A DNA stretch of 33,600 nt from Sulfurovum sp. (GCA_028696055.1 JAQVHV010000011.1:1-33600); one strand, 5' to 3'; positions 1-8,819 are shown, counted from the stretch's first letter. A program made the numbers and translations. The notes: generated by a model not told the origin, from the sequence alone.

Positions 1-229
1 ATTTGATTATTTTCGGGTAATCCGTCGCATTTGATGGTGTGATAATCATATGGAAATGATCCGGCATGATTATTATCTCATTAATATCAAAATGATAGTA
101 TTTCTTTGTTTGTCGAAAACTCTCTCGTAACAAATCAATATTGTCAATCAATATTGGACGTCGTTCATATGTCACAACGGTGATAAAATAGCTATATCCA
201 TCCAAAAACATTCTTTTATAATTTGCCAT
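1..229 (-). CDS. REP-associated tyrosine transposase (RAYT, IS200-like Y1 family), 5' part
   Basis: The minus strand from an ATG at 229 is open for 76 codons and runs off the left edge. The protein starts MANYKRMFLDGYSYFITVVT and reaches the motif MPDHFHMII at about residues 55-63. HFH (residues 58-60) is the metal-binding HUH motif of Y1 single-strand transposases, and the order 'YFITVVT...RRPIL...MPDHFHMI...YPKIIK' is that of the RAYT group. The catalytic Tyr would lie beyond the edge. RAYTs are known to act on REP palindromes, and a REP pair lies just upstream (298-370), as expected. Whether the gene is intact cannot be told. Confidence 0.88.
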   Translation of the reverse strand, partial: MANYKRMFLDGYSYFITVVTYERRPILIDNIDLLRESFRQTKKYYHFDINEIIIMPDHFHMIITPSNATDYPKIIK

Positions 230-297
230 GTTTGATTGTAGCCGATCATCACAAGCAATAACAAAAAATGTGGCATTTTGCAATGTTTATTTTGAAT

Positions 298-370
298 TGG
301 TGGGTTGGTGAACCCACCCTACGGCATAACAATGTTTTGGGTTTCGTAGGGTGGGATTGCTATCCCACCA
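298..370. repeat. Inverted pair of REP hairpins next to the RAYT gene
   Basis: Two related palindromes face each other. The first has arms GGTGGGTT (299-306) and AACCCACC (311-318), followed by CTACG. The second, in opposite orientation, is preceded by CGTAG and has arms GGTGGGAT (350-357) and ATCCCACC (362-369). Both have 8-bp perfect stems and 4-nt loops, and 21 bp separate the units (324-344). This is the layout of a REP/BIME unit. It lies between the RAYT start and the 3' end of lpd, so it may also shape the operon's transcript end. Confidence 0.85.
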
Positions 371-415
371 TTTGTATGACAATATGCAAAAACGCCGGAA
401 CAAAAAAACCTCACA

Positions 416-1762
416 TCAAAAATTTCGTATGATCTCCGAAATGGTAGGGTGGGCATAGATCATCCCGGCAAGCTCTTTTAGTGTCACTTTTCTCTCTACT
501 GCCGCGCTCAACAGATGTATGATCTCCACCGCTTCAACTCCCACAACGGATGCCCCCAGAACTGTTTCCTCCCGAGAAGACAGGATGAGTTTCATAAATC
601 CTGCATCATCACCCACTATTTTTGCTTTGGCATTCGCTTTGAAATAGGCTTTTTTGACCTCAATGTCTAGCCCCTGGCTTTTGGCTTCTTTTTCACTCAA
701 ACCGCAGGTTGCTATTTGAGGATCAGAAAAAACAGTAGAGGGTGTGACATGGGTATTTGTCATTGCTTCGCCTGTAATGATGTTGTGCGAGGCTACCCTT
801 CCCTCGGTATAGGCCGTATGGGCATACCCGAATGTATCGATGCAATCACCGACGGCATAGATATGCTCCTGGCTCGTTTGAAATGACTGATCGACCTCGA
901 TATATCCTTTATCGCTTTGCCTGATCCCGGCATTTTCCAGTTGCAAACCGTCTGTATAGGGTATGCGGCCTGTCGCACTAAGCACCAGATCACACTCGAT
1001 ATGCTCCTCGTTCTCTGCGCTTATAGCCAGTTTTACCCTCTCCCCCTCCGCTTGTACCTCTGAAACTGAAGCCGAAAACAGGACATTGATAGAGCGCTTT
1101 TTAAATGCACGCAGCAAAGCCTTGGATACATCTTCATCCTCGCTTGAAAGCAGCCGGGTGCCGCGTACAACCATCGTCACTTCTACTCCAAAAGCGCTGA
1201 AAAAGCTTGCAAACTCACATCCGATCAATCCGCCTCCCACTATCACGATGGATCCCGGAAGGGCCTGCAGTTCGAACACTTCACGGCTGGAAATGATATG
1301 CTTGCCGTCTATAGGCAGTATCGGGAGATCCTGAGGCCTCGAGCCTGTTGCGATGATGCAGTGGTCAAACGCTATCGTCTCATCCGATACACTGAGATGA
1401 TGACTATCGATAAACGATGCGCTCCCATAAAGCATCTCGACGCCGGCCTGTTCAAGCAGCCATGAGACACCTGCACGAAGTTCGTCTTTGAGTGATGTGG
1501 TATGCATGGCAAGCGCTTTGATATCCAGCCCTTTCATCTCCAGCTCAAGTCCGCGGCTAGCAAAATAGGAAGCTTTTGAAGCACACTCTGCATACTGCAG
1601 ATAGTTCTTGGTCGAAACGCATCCTTCATTGAGGCATACCCCGCCGATATGTTCTTTGCTTTTGTCTATCAGCAGTGTCTTGATCCCTGCTTTCGCCAAC
1701 TCCAGTGCCGCTTCATATCCGGCAGGACCTGCACCTATCACGACTGTTTGAACCTGTTTCAT
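416..1762 (-). CDS. lpd: Dihydrolipoamide dehydrogenase (E3)
   Basis: This cytoplasmic flavoprotein (448 aa) reoxidises the dihydrolipoyl arm of E2 and passes electrons to NAD+. The FAD motif GAGPAG is at residues 10-15. The redox disulfide is C43/C48 in GGVCLNEGCVSTK, a variant of the usual CLNxGCIPSK. The NAD-binding motif VIVGGGLIGCEFAS is near residue 175. A second FAD motif 'YAVGDC' is present, and the C-terminal YAHPTISE holds the His/Glu pair that acts across the dimer. The protein ends right after that motif, so it is somewhat shorter than typical E3 (about 470 aa). It is the last gene of the operon, and its ATG overlaps the lipA stop (ATGA, 1759-1762). Confidence 0.93.
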   Translation of the reverse strand: MKQVQTVVIGAGPAGYEAALELAKAGIKTLLIDKSKEHIGGVCLNEGCVSTKNYLQYAECASKASYFASRGLELEMKGLDIKALAMHTTSLKDELRAGVSWLLEQAGVEMLYGSASFIDSHHLSVSDETIAFDHCIIATGSRPQDLPILPIDGKHIISSREVFELQALPGSIVIVGGGLIGCEFASFFSAFGVEVTMVVRGTRLLSSEDEDVSKALLRAFKKRSINVLFSASVSEVQAEGERVKLAISAENEEHIECDLVLSATGRIPYTDGLQLENAGIRQSDKGYIEVDQSFQTSQEHIYAVGDCIDTFGYAHTAYTEGRVASHNIITGEAMTNTHVTPSTVFSDPQIATCGLSEKEAKSQGLDIEVKKAYFKANAKAKIVGDDAGFMKLILSSREETVLGASVVGVEAVEIIHLLSAAVERKVTLKELAGMIYAHPTISEIIRNF

Positions 1763-2616
1763 GATTCCTCCAAATATTCATGCGCCATATAACTGCTGCG
1801 TGTATATGGCGAACTCTTGATGTACCCGAACCCCATCTCAAGTCCGACTCTGCGGAAAAACGCAAACCGTTCGGGCTTTACAAACTCAACCACTGCTGCA
1901 TGGTGCAAGGAGGGAGAGAGATATTGTCCTATGCTTAAAAAACGGCAGTCCACTTTTAAAAGGTCCTCCATGAGTTGTATCACCTCCTCATCCCGTTCGC
2001 CTAGCCCCAGCATCATGCCGCTCTTTGTCGTACACAAAGGATTGAACTCCAAAAGTTTACGCAAAACACGGAGCGAACGCTCATAGTTCGAACCTTTGCG
2101 TACATGATAGAGTCTGGGTACGGTCTCAAGGTTGTGCCCGATGATCTTCGCACCGCTCAGCGCGATGGACTCCAGCGCCTGATCATTCTCCTGCATATCC
2201 GGGATCAACAGTTCCACAACGATCGAATCATCCAGAGTCCTGATCGCATGCACTGTTTTGCAAAAGTGCTCCGCACCTCCATCTTCGAGGTCGTCCCTGG
2301 TCGGTGAAGTGATGACGACATGTTTGAGCCCAAGCTTCAAGACCGCATCGGCTATTTTATCAGGTTCCAAAGGATCGGGGGGCATCGGTTTGGCTCTGCT
2401 TACGGCACAAAAACTGCAGGCGCGCGTACACTCTGTCCCCAGGATCATAAAAGTCGCTACCTTTTGCGAAAAACACTCGCTGATATTGGGGCAGAGCGCC
2501 TCTTCGCAGATCGTATGGATATTCCCCTCCCCCAGCAGATTTTTCATCGCCTGATGGCTGCTTGGCGTGATCTTTTTGCGGAGCCATTCGGGTTTAGGAG
2601 CAAAGATTTTCGGCAT
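1759..2616 (-). CDS. lipA: Lipoyl synthase (radical SAM)
   Basis: LipA inserts two sulfurs into the octanoyl chain on E2 domains. The protein has 285 aa from the ATG at 2616. This start (MPKIFAPKPEW) was chosen because a GGTGGA ribosome site lies 7 nt upstream; an in-frame start 12 codons earlier lies deeper in the preceding gene. Auxiliary-cluster cysteines are C37, C42 and C48 (CEEALCPNISEC). The radical-SAM cluster is C63, C67 and C70 (CTRACSFC). The C-terminal RSSYMA gives the Ser ligand typical of LipA. It overlaps the upstream acyl transferase gene by 23 bp and lpd by 4 bp, so it should be translated together with the dehydrogenase genes. Confidence 0.94.
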   Translation of the reverse strand: MPKIFAPKPEWLRKKITPSSHQAMKNLLGEGNIHTICEEALCPNISECFSQKVATFMILGTECTRACSFCAVSRAKPMPPDPLEPDKIADAVLKLGLKHVVITSPTRDDLEDGGAEHFCKTVHAIRTLDDSIVVELLIPDMQENDQALESIALSGAKIIGHNLETVPRLYHVRKGSNYERSLRVLRKLLEFNPLCTTKSGMMLGLGERDEEVIQLMEDLLKVDCRFLSIGQYLSPSLHHAAVVEFVKPERFAFFRRVGLEMGFGYIKSSPYTRSSYMAHEYLEES

Positions 2617-3376
2617 ATAGATTCCACCCTTCCTGCGTATATTTCTTTTCAAAAAGTTCTATGGCATTTTGTTCTTCATTTTGACTCAATGCGCTCGGGA
2701 CAACCTCTGCTCCGAAGGTTTCGCAAAATGTCTCTATCAGCAGTGCTGTAAGCGTCCCGTGGGATATCTCCACCCCGCAATTCTGAAGAGATGCAGCAGA
2801 TTTCATGCCGGACTCCTCTAAAAATATCGAATCAAATGCCGCTTCATTCAGGCATATCGGTATACTCCCGTGCTGGAACAGAACATTGCGTGTATAGCGC
2901 TGGGCATTGCCTCCCATTTTTTTGCCCTCTATGGCGATATCATAGGGTTCGCATCCGGCCAGACAGATATTGGAGTGTTTCTGCTCCATCCCCAGGGCTT
3001 GGACAAAATGCGCCTTTAGACCCAGTTTTTCATACGAACGCAGCAGAAACGTGCACCAATAGCGGTAATTTGCCTTCACCCCCTCTTGGCATGAATTCCG
3101 CGGAAGAGTGAGAGAATAGGAGAGGTCACTGCCGTGCGCCAGAATACCGCCGCCGCTCATACGGCGGACACAGCCGATATTATGCTTTTTCAACTGCCCG
3201 ATATCCACACTCTTTTCCAGAGCCGAAAAGCGCCCCAGGCTGATCGTCTTCTCCCAGCGGTAAAGATGCAGGACCGGCATATCTTCCCGGGTATAGCAAT
3301 TCAACAGTGCTTCATCCACGGCCATATTCCACGCTCCCTCTCCCAGCCCGGTATCGATCAGTCGCCATCGCTTCAT
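2594..3376 (-). CDS. Lipoate-protein ligase / octanoyltransferase (LipM-like)
   Basis: This 260-aa cytoplasmic enzyme belongs to the BPL/LplA/LipB fold. Visible motifs are RRMSGGGILAHGSDLSYS (71-88), the acyl-binding block, and IAIEGKKMGGNAQR (147-160) with the family's conserved lysine. C138 lies seven residues before the Tyr of 'EPYDI', the place where Bacillus-type LipM carries its catalytic Cys. That favours an octanoyl-ACP:protein transferase over an ATP-dependent lipoate ligase, but this comes from a by-eye alignment. A transferase would fit its neighbours: ACP upstream as octanoyl carrier and LipA downstream to add sulfur. It starts 39 bp after the ACP gene, with a GAGAGAG ribosome site. 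Confidence 0.82.
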   Translation of the reverse strand: MKRWRLIDTGLGEGAWNMAVDEALLNCYTREDMPVLHLYRWEKTISLGRFSALEKSVDIGQLKKHNIGCVRRMSGGGILAHGSDLSYSLTLPRNSCQEGVKANYRYWCTFLLRSYEKLGLKAHFVQALGMEQKHSNICLAGCEPYDIAIEGKKMGGNAQRYTRNVLFQHGSIPICLNEAAFDSIFLEESGMKSAASLQNCGVEISHGTLTALLIETFCETFGAEVVPSALSQNEEQNAIELFEKKYTQEGWNLYAENLCS

Positions 3377-3415
3377 ATCTCTCTCATCCCGTTCTTGTTC
3401 TGTTGCAGATCATCT

Positions 3416-3667
3416 TCAGCGCTTTTCCAAGTGTGTGACAAAATAGTCCACCATATGGTTGAGCGTATCGACTTTGCCATAATCGGCTTCCGGCACCTCT
3501 ACGCCGATCGCTTTATTGAGCGCGGTAAGTATGCGCAAAAAATCAAACGAATCTATCTCAAGCGAACGCTGGATATGCGCATCGGGATCGATATCCCCTT
3601 CAGTCATCTCCGGCGCGATCTCCAGGATCTCTCTGATGATGATCTCTTTTATCTCTTCGGCACTCAT
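3416..3667 (-). CDS. Acyl carrier protein of the dehydrogenase operon
   Basis: This 83-aa acidic protein has an ACP fold pattern. The 4'-phosphopantetheine attachment site is expected at S40 in LEIDSFDFLRI, a DSF variant of the usual DSL. Helices before and after it follow the acyl-carrier layout, including the acidic recognition helix. Its start codon overlaps the E2 stop (ATGA, 3664-3667), so it is tightly coupled to E2. Its place between E2 and the lipoyl-transferase/LipA genes suggests it carries the octanoyl group used to lipoylate E2. That role is inferred. It is unlikely to be the main fatty-acid ACP, because no fab genes are next to it. Confidence 0.85.
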   Translation of the reverse strand: MSAEEIKEIIIREILEIAPEMTEGDIDPDAHIQRSLEIDSFDFLRILTALNKAIGVEVPEADYGKVDTLNHMVDYFVTHLEKR

Positions 3668-4833
3668 AGCAACTCCTCTGGTCTCTGCAAAATCTGGTCG
3701 AGTTTATTCAAAAACTCTCCTCCTGTCCGTCCGTCTGTCGCGCGGTGGTCGCCCGCGAGTGTCGCCTGCATCACCTTGCGCACACTGAGCGCATCCCCCT
3801 CGGCCCACGGTGTATCCATGATGCGTCCGAATCCCACCAACGCTACCTGAGGGGGATAGATGACACCATAGACACGATCCACGCCAAGATCGCCTAGGTT
3901 TGTAATAGTGATCGTCTGCTGTGTGATCTCGCTGCTGCGGAGTTTGCCCGAACGCGTACGGGTCACAAGATCGCTAAACGAACGCATCGTGGCATCCAGA
4001 TCCATATGCTCCGCATTCAAAAGTGCGGGGGTGATGAGCCCCTCTTTGCGAAGTGCGATAGCGATACCGGGATTGACAGCCTCGCTCAAATGCAGTGTAT
4101 CATCCATCCAAAAACCGTTCAGCTGCGGTACCTCCCGGAGTGTACGCACAACGGCACGTATCAACAGGGCTGCCGGCAGGATACGATCTTCGATGGTTCT
4201 GTTTCGATTTTGTTCTTCAAGCCAACGCAAGGCTGATGTCATATTGATAGAGGTGCTCAGGTAGTAATGCGGTATCTCGGCATTGGAACGGCTCATCGCT
4301 TTGGCAATCGCCTGCCTCATGCCGCTCATTGCCGGGGTGACTGATCTCTTTTGGGATTCGACCTGTGCAAGATGGATGGGTTTGTCACCTTCGGCCAAAG
4401 TCGAAAGCTCTATGCCCGACTCTTTTGCCTTTTTGCGGGCAAGAGGAGAGGATTTGACCCTTTGGGTTTCTACGGGTTCATCAGGTTCATCAGGTTCATC
4501 AGATACCGGCGGAATCGGAATGGATAGCGGCTCTGTTTCTTTGGTCTCTGCAGCCATATCGAAGCCGGTAGGTTCTTCTTCCGCTGCGCTACTTTCATCC
4601 ACACTGCGGATAATGGCCAAAGGGGTTCCGACTTTCGCTTCGGTCTCTTCAGTGACTAAGATCTTTTCGACGATACCCTCCTCAAATACCTCTATTTCGA
4701 TCACCCCTTTGCTTGTCTCCACTTCCGCGATCACATCCCCTTTTTTGACCCTGTCCCCCTCTTTTACTTTCCACTCCATAAGCACCGCGGATTGCATATC
4801 TGCGCCCAGGCTCGGCATGACAAATGTACTCAT
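3664..4833 (-). CDS. pdhC: Dihydrolipoamide acyltransferase (E2) of a pyruvate-type dehydrogenase complex
   Basis: This 389-aa protein forms the core of the complex and transfers the acyl group from lipoyl-lysine to CoA. The N-terminal lipoyl domain (about 1-77) has its lysine at K42 in VETSKGVIE. An acidic linker (about 85-125) includes [10 protein letters not shown] peripheral-subunit-binding segment follows ([19 protein letters not shown], about 128-146). The catalytic acetyltransferase domain ends with DHRATDG, giving H363 and D367 of the HxxxDG motif. There is one lipoyl domain. The lipoyl region reads MPSLGADM, as in some acetoin-dehydrogenase-type E2s, so the exact oxoacid is not certain. 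The start overlaps the E1-beta stop by 4 bp. Confidence 0.9.
   Translation of the reverse strand: MSTFVMPSLGADMQSAVLMEWKVKEGDRVKKGDVIAEVETSKGVIEIEVFEEGIVEKILVTEETEAKVGTPLAIIRSVDESSAAEEEPTGFDMAAETKETEPLSIPIPPVSDEPDEPDEPVETQRVKSSPLARKKAKESGIELSTLAEGDKPIHLAQVESQKRSVTPAMSGMRQAIAKAMSRSNAEIPHYYLSTSINMTSALRWLEEQNRNRTIEDRILPAALLIRAVVRTLREVPQLNGFWMDDTLHLSEAVNPGIAIALRKEGLITPALLNAEHMDLDATMRSFSDLVTRTRSGKLRSSEITQQTITITNLGDLGVDRVYGVIYPPQVALVGFGRIMDTPWAEGDALSVRKVMQATLAGDHRATDGRTGGEFLNKLDQILQRPEELL
4475..4501. repeat. Three tandem 9-bp repeats inside the E2 linker
   Basis: GGTTCATCA occurs three times in a row (4475-4483, 4484-4492, 4493-4501). On the coding strand this gives the acidic, proline-rich run of DEP triplets. 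Expansion or loss of one unit stays in frame, so the flexible arm between the lipoyl and binding domains could vary in length between strains. Confidence 0.85.
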
Positions 4834-5813
4834 AGTTCCTCCATCAGTTTGTGCCCGGCGGCTACGATTTTTTCTACCTGAGGCAAGGCTGCCTGCTCAA
4901 GATGGTTGGCATAGGGAAACGGGACTTCGGCCGAACAGACCCTCTGCATGGGAGCATCCAGTTCGTAAAAAGCCTGCTCGTTGATACGTGCCATGATCTC
5001 CGCTGAGATACTGCCCGACTTCCACCCCTCGTCTACGATCAATACTCGATGGGTTTTGCTGACAGAAGCCATGATCGTCGCATCATCCAGGGGACGCAGC
5101 GAACGCAGATCTATCACTTCGGCCTCTATCCCCTCTTTGGAAAGTATTTCGGCTGCTTCGAGTGACTTGAAGAGGCTGATACCGTAGGTAATGATGCTGA
5201 TATCCTTTCCCGGACGACGCACCGAAGCTTTGCCGATTTCCAGCGGCGCGATCTCTCTATCCAACTCCCCTTTGCTGTTATACAAAAGTGCATGCTCAAA
5301 GATCAGCACAGGATCCGGATCTTTGAGTGCAAGATGCAGCATATCATACGCATCCTGCACCGTTGCGGGAGTAAGTATCTTGAGCCCGGGGACGTGGGCA
5401 TACCACCCTTCCAGAGAATGTGAGTGCTGAGACCCAAGCTGGTTGCCGCCTCCGGTTGCCATGCGGATCACAAGCGGGACATTGAACTGCCCGCCTGACA
5501 TATAGAGCATCGTTGCTGCCGTGTTGACTATCTGATCAAGCGCCAATAAACTGAAATTGACCGTCATGATCTCCACAATCGGCCGCATACCGTTCAGTGC
5601 AGCGCCTATACCGGCCCCCGTGAAACCCGATTCGCTCAGCGGGGTATCGATGATCCGTTCGCCTCCGAATTGCTTCAGAAGCCCCTTGCTTACCGCGTAA
5701 CTGCCGCCATACTTTCCTACATCCTCCCCCATCAGAAAGACGCGTTCATCATGCTCCATCGCTTCGCGTATCGCTGCCCGCACCGCTTCGCGGTAAGTGA
5801 TTGTCTCGCTCAT
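4830..5813 (-). CDS. pdhB: Pyruvate-type dehydrogenase E1 component, beta subunit
   Basis: This 327-aa transketolase-like protein pairs with E1-alpha in an alpha2beta2 thiamine-diphosphate enzyme that decarboxylates the 2-oxoacid and acylates the lipoyl arm. Family signatures include [29 protein letters not shown] at the N-terminus, ending in the conserved Glu region that activates the cofactor. Others are [23 protein letters not shown] and the C-terminal block [36 protein letters not shown]. Its length is normal for the family. It overlaps E1-alpha upstream and E2 downstream by 4 bp each, implying fixed stoichiometry through coupled translation. Confidence 0.93.
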   Translation of the reverse strand: MSETITYREAVRAAIREAMEHDERVFLMGEDVGKYGGSYAVSKGLLKQFGGERIIDTPLSESGFTGAGIGAALNGMRPIVEIMTVNFSLLALDQIVNTAATMLYMSGGQFNVPLVIRMATGGGNQLGSQHSHSLEGWYAHVPGLKILTPATVQDAYDMLHLALKDPDPVLIFEHALLYNSKGELDREIAPLEIGKASVRRPGKDISIITYGISLFKSLEAAEILSKEGIEAEVIDLRSLRPLDDATIMASVSKTHRVLIVDEGWKSGSISAEIMARINEQAFYELDAPMQRVCSAEVPFPYANHLEQAALPQVEKIVAAGHKLMEEL

Positions 5814-6784
5814 TGCCGTACCTCCGTAGAATATACGAATTTTTCCAGATCTGCAATCTCCTCCAGTGTGCCGTTCTTGGCAAACGCTACGGCTTCCTCG
5901 ATCACTGAAGCGACCTCTTTTTCAAGCGTATCTTCGCCCAGTTGTGAGCCCGGAGCTGCAGTTTCAAGTTTGTTTTTCAATACGATCAAAGGGTCTTTTT
6001 GCTTCCATTGTTCCACCTCTGTTTTGTCTCGGTAAAGTTCCGCATCAAACATCGAATGCGCCCGAAAACGGTATGTAAGGCACTCGATAAACACGGGATA
6101 GCCGTCTTTTTTGATCTGTGCTATGGCATCTTTGGCGGATGCCGCTACGGCAAATACATCCATCCCGTCTACCTGGCTTGCAGAGATATTGTAGGCTGAA
6201 GCTTTTTTTGCGATATTTTGTTCGGACTCTGAACATTCCAGAGCAGTCCCCATCGCATAGCGGTTGTTTTCGCATACAAAGAGTATCGGCAGTTCCCACA
6301 AGGCAGCCAAATTGAGCGACTCATGAAATTCTCCTTCTGCTACAGCCCCTTCTCCGAAGAAACAGACAGTGACACGATCCCGTTTCATCCTCTTATCCGC
6401 AAGTGCCATGCCTACAGCCAGCGGCAACCCTCCTGCCACGATCGCAAGACCGCCGTAAAAACGTGTTTTGGCATCAAAAAAATGCATAGAACCTCCCCGT
6501 CCGCGAGAACACCCCTCAACTTTTCCAAGCAGCTCAGCCATGATAGCCTTGGCCGGTATCCCGCGCGCAAGAGCGTGACCGTGCTCCCGGTACGTAGCGA
6601 TCACGGCATCCTCTGCGCCGGCTGCATCCATGACCCCTACCGCAATGGCCTCCTCTCCGATATAGAGATGTAAAAAACCACGGATGAACTCATGGCTGTA
6701 GAGCTCCATGCACTTCTCTTCGAAACGCCGGATAAGCAGCATTTGGCGATAGTAAGACCTGGCTTGATTGATATCGATCTGCAT
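5810..6784 (-). CDS. pdhA: Pyruvate-type dehydrogenase E1 component, alpha subunit
   Basis: This 324-aa subunit binds thiamine diphosphate. The catalytic-loop motif [11 protein letters not shown] is at 65-75. [18 protein letters not shown] (95-112) is typical of E1-alpha. The cofactor motif runs from residue 144 to NN at 173-174. It begins GEG (144-146) where most family members have GDG; the codons are GGA GAA GGG, so the change is real in this sequence. A Glu could still bind the metal, and the rest of the motif (NLAALWELP) is intact. An AAGGAG ribosome site lies 7 nt before the ATG. It lies 11 bp after the acetyl-CoA synthetase gene. Acetoin dehydrogenase E1 is the main alternative. Confidence 0.91.
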   Translation of the reverse strand: MQIDINQARSYYRQMLLIRRFEEKCMELYSHEFIRGFLHLYIGEEAIAVGVMDAAGAEDAVIATYREHGHALARGIPAKAIMAELLGKVEGCSRGRGGSMHFFDAKTRFYGGLAIVAGGLPLAVGMALADKRMKRDRVTVCFFGEGAVAEGEFHESLNLAALWELPILFVCENNRYAMGTALECSESEQNIAKKASAYNISASQVDGMDVFAVAASAKDAIAQIKKDGYPVFIECLTYRFRAHSMFDAELYRDKTEVEQWKQKDPLIVLKNKLETAAPGSQLGEDTLEKEVASVIEEAVAFAKNGTLEEIADLEKFVYSTEVRQ

Positions 6785-6795
6785 CTTTGTACTCC

Positions 6796-8547
6796 TTAAT
6801 GTTCCAATGTCGAGATATCGCCTTCAGGCAAACCCATCTCGCGGGCTTTCAGAAGCCTGCGCATGATCTTTCCGCTTCTGGTCTTGGGCAGGTCGGATTG
6901 AAATTCGATCTCTTTGGGGGCCACTGCAGCACCGAGTTTTTGCCGTCCAAAACCGATCAGTTCTTTTCTGAGCTCTTCGCTTGGCTTGAAACCGGCTTTT
7001 AATGCGATAAAGGCTTTGACCACCTCTCCTGCGACGGGATCCGGCTTGCCTATGACCCCTGCTTCGGCTACGGCGGGGTGTTCCATGAGCGTACTCTCAA
7101 CCTCAAACGGACCAACCATATGGCCAGAAGTCTTGATAATATCATCAGCACGTCCGATAAACCAAAAATAGCCGTATTCATCCTTATAGGCCAAATCCCC
7201 GGTGAGATACCACCCATTGATAAAACTCTTTTGATAGCGCTCCTCTTCGTGCAGATATCCCCGGAACATGGAGGGCCATCCCGGCTTGATGGCAAGTTCG
7301 CCTTTCTGTCCCGTTTTTGCCATCTCAAAAACGCCGCTGCTGCTGTCATGATTGATGATGACTGCTTCAACCCCCAGGAGCGGAAGCCCCATGGAGCCAA
7401 GCTGTATCGGCTGGGATGCAAAATTGGCGATCATAATGCCGCCGGTCTCAGTCTGCCACCAGTTGTCATGGATAGGCAGTCCGAGTTTTTCCACTCCCCA
7501 GACAACCGCTTCAGGATTGAGCGGCTCGCCGACACTGTGCACCAGCCGCAGGTTTGCAAGATCATATTCCCTGAGAGGATCAAGCTCCAGACGCATCAGT
7601 CGCCTTATAGCCGTAGGGGCCGTATACCAGATCGTTACCTTTTCGTTTTGGAGTATCTCATACCATCTTTTCGCATCAAACTCCGCCTCATTGACGATAT
7701 TGGTGATGCCGTGAAGCCAGGGGGCAATGATCCCGTAAGAAGTGCCGGTCACCCATCCCGGATCGGCCGTACACCAGTAGATATCATCAGGGTGCATGTC
7801 GAGAACATACTTCCCGCTCATCCAGTGCATATAGATGGCTTTGTGGACATGTACAACACCTTTTGGCATCCCCGTCGTACCGCTGGTGAAATGAAGGATA
7901 GACATATCTTCCGGATCGGTGGGTGCGATCTCAAACAGATCGGAGGCCTGTGCCATCAGAGCGCTCAAAGAACGTATCTTTCCGCTCTCGTCCTCCGGGG
8001 CATCGATCAGTATGACGGTTTGAAGCTCCGGGAGTTCATCCAGCAGGGGGCGTACTTTTTTTTCAAAGATGGCTCTGGTCGTCAACAGTGCTTTTGCATC
8101 CCCCTTTTTCATACGCTGCAAGATGGGTTCCGGGCCGAATTGCGCAAACAGAGGGCATAGCACGCTGCAGTTTTTAAAAATCCCTATAGCAGCGATGTAG
8201 AATTCGGGAAGGCGTGTCGTAAGGGTAAAAACACGGTCGCCTTTACCCACCCCTAGTGACTGGAGCACATTGGCAAACCTGGCGCTCTCCTGCTTCATCT
8301 GGGCAAAGGTATATTCACGCCTCTCACCGTCGGCTCCCAGCCACACCAATGCGTTTTTTTCAGCCAAAGCCCCATTGGCGTGACGGTCTATGGCCTCATG
8401 GGCGATATTGAGCCCGCCTGAGGGCAACCCCTGAAATTGCAAAGCGACATCTTCCCACTTGAAAGCATGATACGCTTTTTCATAATCCATCAAATTGGGA
8501 CGCACCGAAACGTTCTCGGGCGCTTTTTTGATCCACTCTGTTTTCAT
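6796..8547 (-). CDS. acsA: Acetyl-CoA synthetase (AMP-forming, AcsA-like)
   Basis: This cytoplasmic enzyme turns acetate, ATP and CoA into acetyl-CoA. From the ATG at 8547 it has 583 aa. This start has an AAAGG site at good spacing; an earlier in-frame ATG exists 25 codons upstream, but that extension is unlike the family. The P-loop [10 protein letters not shown] is at 221-230. The Trp-Trp of [10 protein letters not shown] is at 363-364; a Trp here closes the pocket to acetate or propionate in known Acs. The C-terminal [11 protein letters not shown] has the catalytic, acetylation-prone K560. It is the first gene of the dehydrogenase operon. Propionate is an alternative substrate. Confidence 0.9.
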   Translation of the reverse strand: MKTEWIKKAPENVSVRPNLMDYEKAYHAFKWEDVALQFQGLPSGGLNIAHEAIDRHANGALAEKNALVWLGADGERREYTFAQMKQESARFANVLQSLGVGKGDRVFTLTTRLPEFYIAAIGIFKNCSVLCPLFAQFGPEPILQRMKKGDAKALLTTRAIFEKKVRPLLDELPELQTVILIDAPEDESGKIRSLSALMAQASDLFEIAPTDPEDMSILHFTSGTTGMPKGVVHVHKAIYMHWMSGKYVLDMHPDDIYWCTADPGWVTGTSYGIIAPWLHGITNIVNEAEFDAKRWYEILQNEKVTIWYTAPTAIRRLMRLELDPLREYDLANLRLVHSVGEPLNPEAVVWGVEKLGLPIHDNWWQTETGGIMIANFASQPIQLGSMGLPLLGVEAVIINHDSSSGVFEMAKTGQKGELAIKPGWPSMFRGYLHEEERYQKSFINGWYLTGDLAYKDEYGYFWFIGRADDIIKTSGHMVGPFEVESTLMEHPAVAEAGVIGKPDPVAGEVVKAFIALKAGFKPSEELRKELIGFGRQKLGAAVAPKEIEFQSDLPKTRSGKIMRRLLKAREMGLPEGDISTLEH

Positions 8548-8643
8548 TGACAGCCTTTGAGAAATCATTTTCCGATATGACCAACTTTGCTGACCATACA
8601 TAAGCATTTTATAACAAAACAATATCTTTAAAAATTATCGCGA

Positions 8644-8690
8644 TAAATTGATTGTAACAAAAAAAAGATGATTCGCGCAAAAAAATATCA
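8644..8690 (-). promoter_or_regulatory. Candidate promoter of the acsA-pdh-lip operon
   Basis: On the minus strand a TACAAT -10 box (8656-8651) follows alternating T-runs spaced about a helix turn apart. That is the promoter style known in Campylobacter and Helicobacter, where the -35 box is weak. Start of transcription would be near 8644, giving a leader of about 97 nt. TATCGCGATA at about 8636-8645 is a short palindrome at that start. No terminator-like hairpin is seen between here and the gene. Confidence 0.45.
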
Positions 8691-8735
8691 AAAATCAGAC
8701 AAAGAAGTAAGATACGGAAGGTATAAGATCCTGCC

Positions 8736-8819
8736 TTAATAGTGCGAAGAGTTGATCATGGAGATCTCCCAGCATTTTTGGAGGTTCCCTCTATAAATGA
8801 GTTGATGTATATTTGCCAT
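8736..8819 (-). CDS. Possible 27-aa small protein or leader peptide
   Basis: A 27-codon frame begins MANIHQLIYR at an ATG (8819) with an AAGGGG ribosome site 7 nt upstream, and ends at TAA (8736). A TATAAT box on the same strand (8891-8886), with TTAAGT 17 bp before it, would place a transcript start about 55 nt upstream. It lies 188 bp before acsA on the same strand. I do not recognise the sequence. It could be a leader peptide, a stand-alone small protein, or a remnant of a lost gene. Support is the ribosome site and promoter only. Confidence 0.35.
   Translation of the reverse strand: MANIHQLIYRGNLQKCWEISMINSSHY

Noticed and set aside
443-453. A third REP-like half (GGTAGGGTGGG) near the operon end
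   Set aside because: It encodes the conserved AHPT of the Lpd C-terminus (CCC ACC CTA CC on the minus strand) and has no second arm, so the match is chance.
2594-2616. Possible fusion of the acyl transferase with LipA
   Set aside because: The 23-bp overlap is in different frames and LipA has its own GGTGGA site, so these are two coupled genes.
4475-4501. Tandem repeat as a possible CRISPR or regulatory array
   Set aside because: The 9-bp units are in frame within the E2 linker and have no spacers.
7078-8160. Long plus-strand open frame of 360 codons
   Set aside because: It lies antisense inside acsA, has no ribosome site or recognisable domain, and follows from the codon bias of the real gene.
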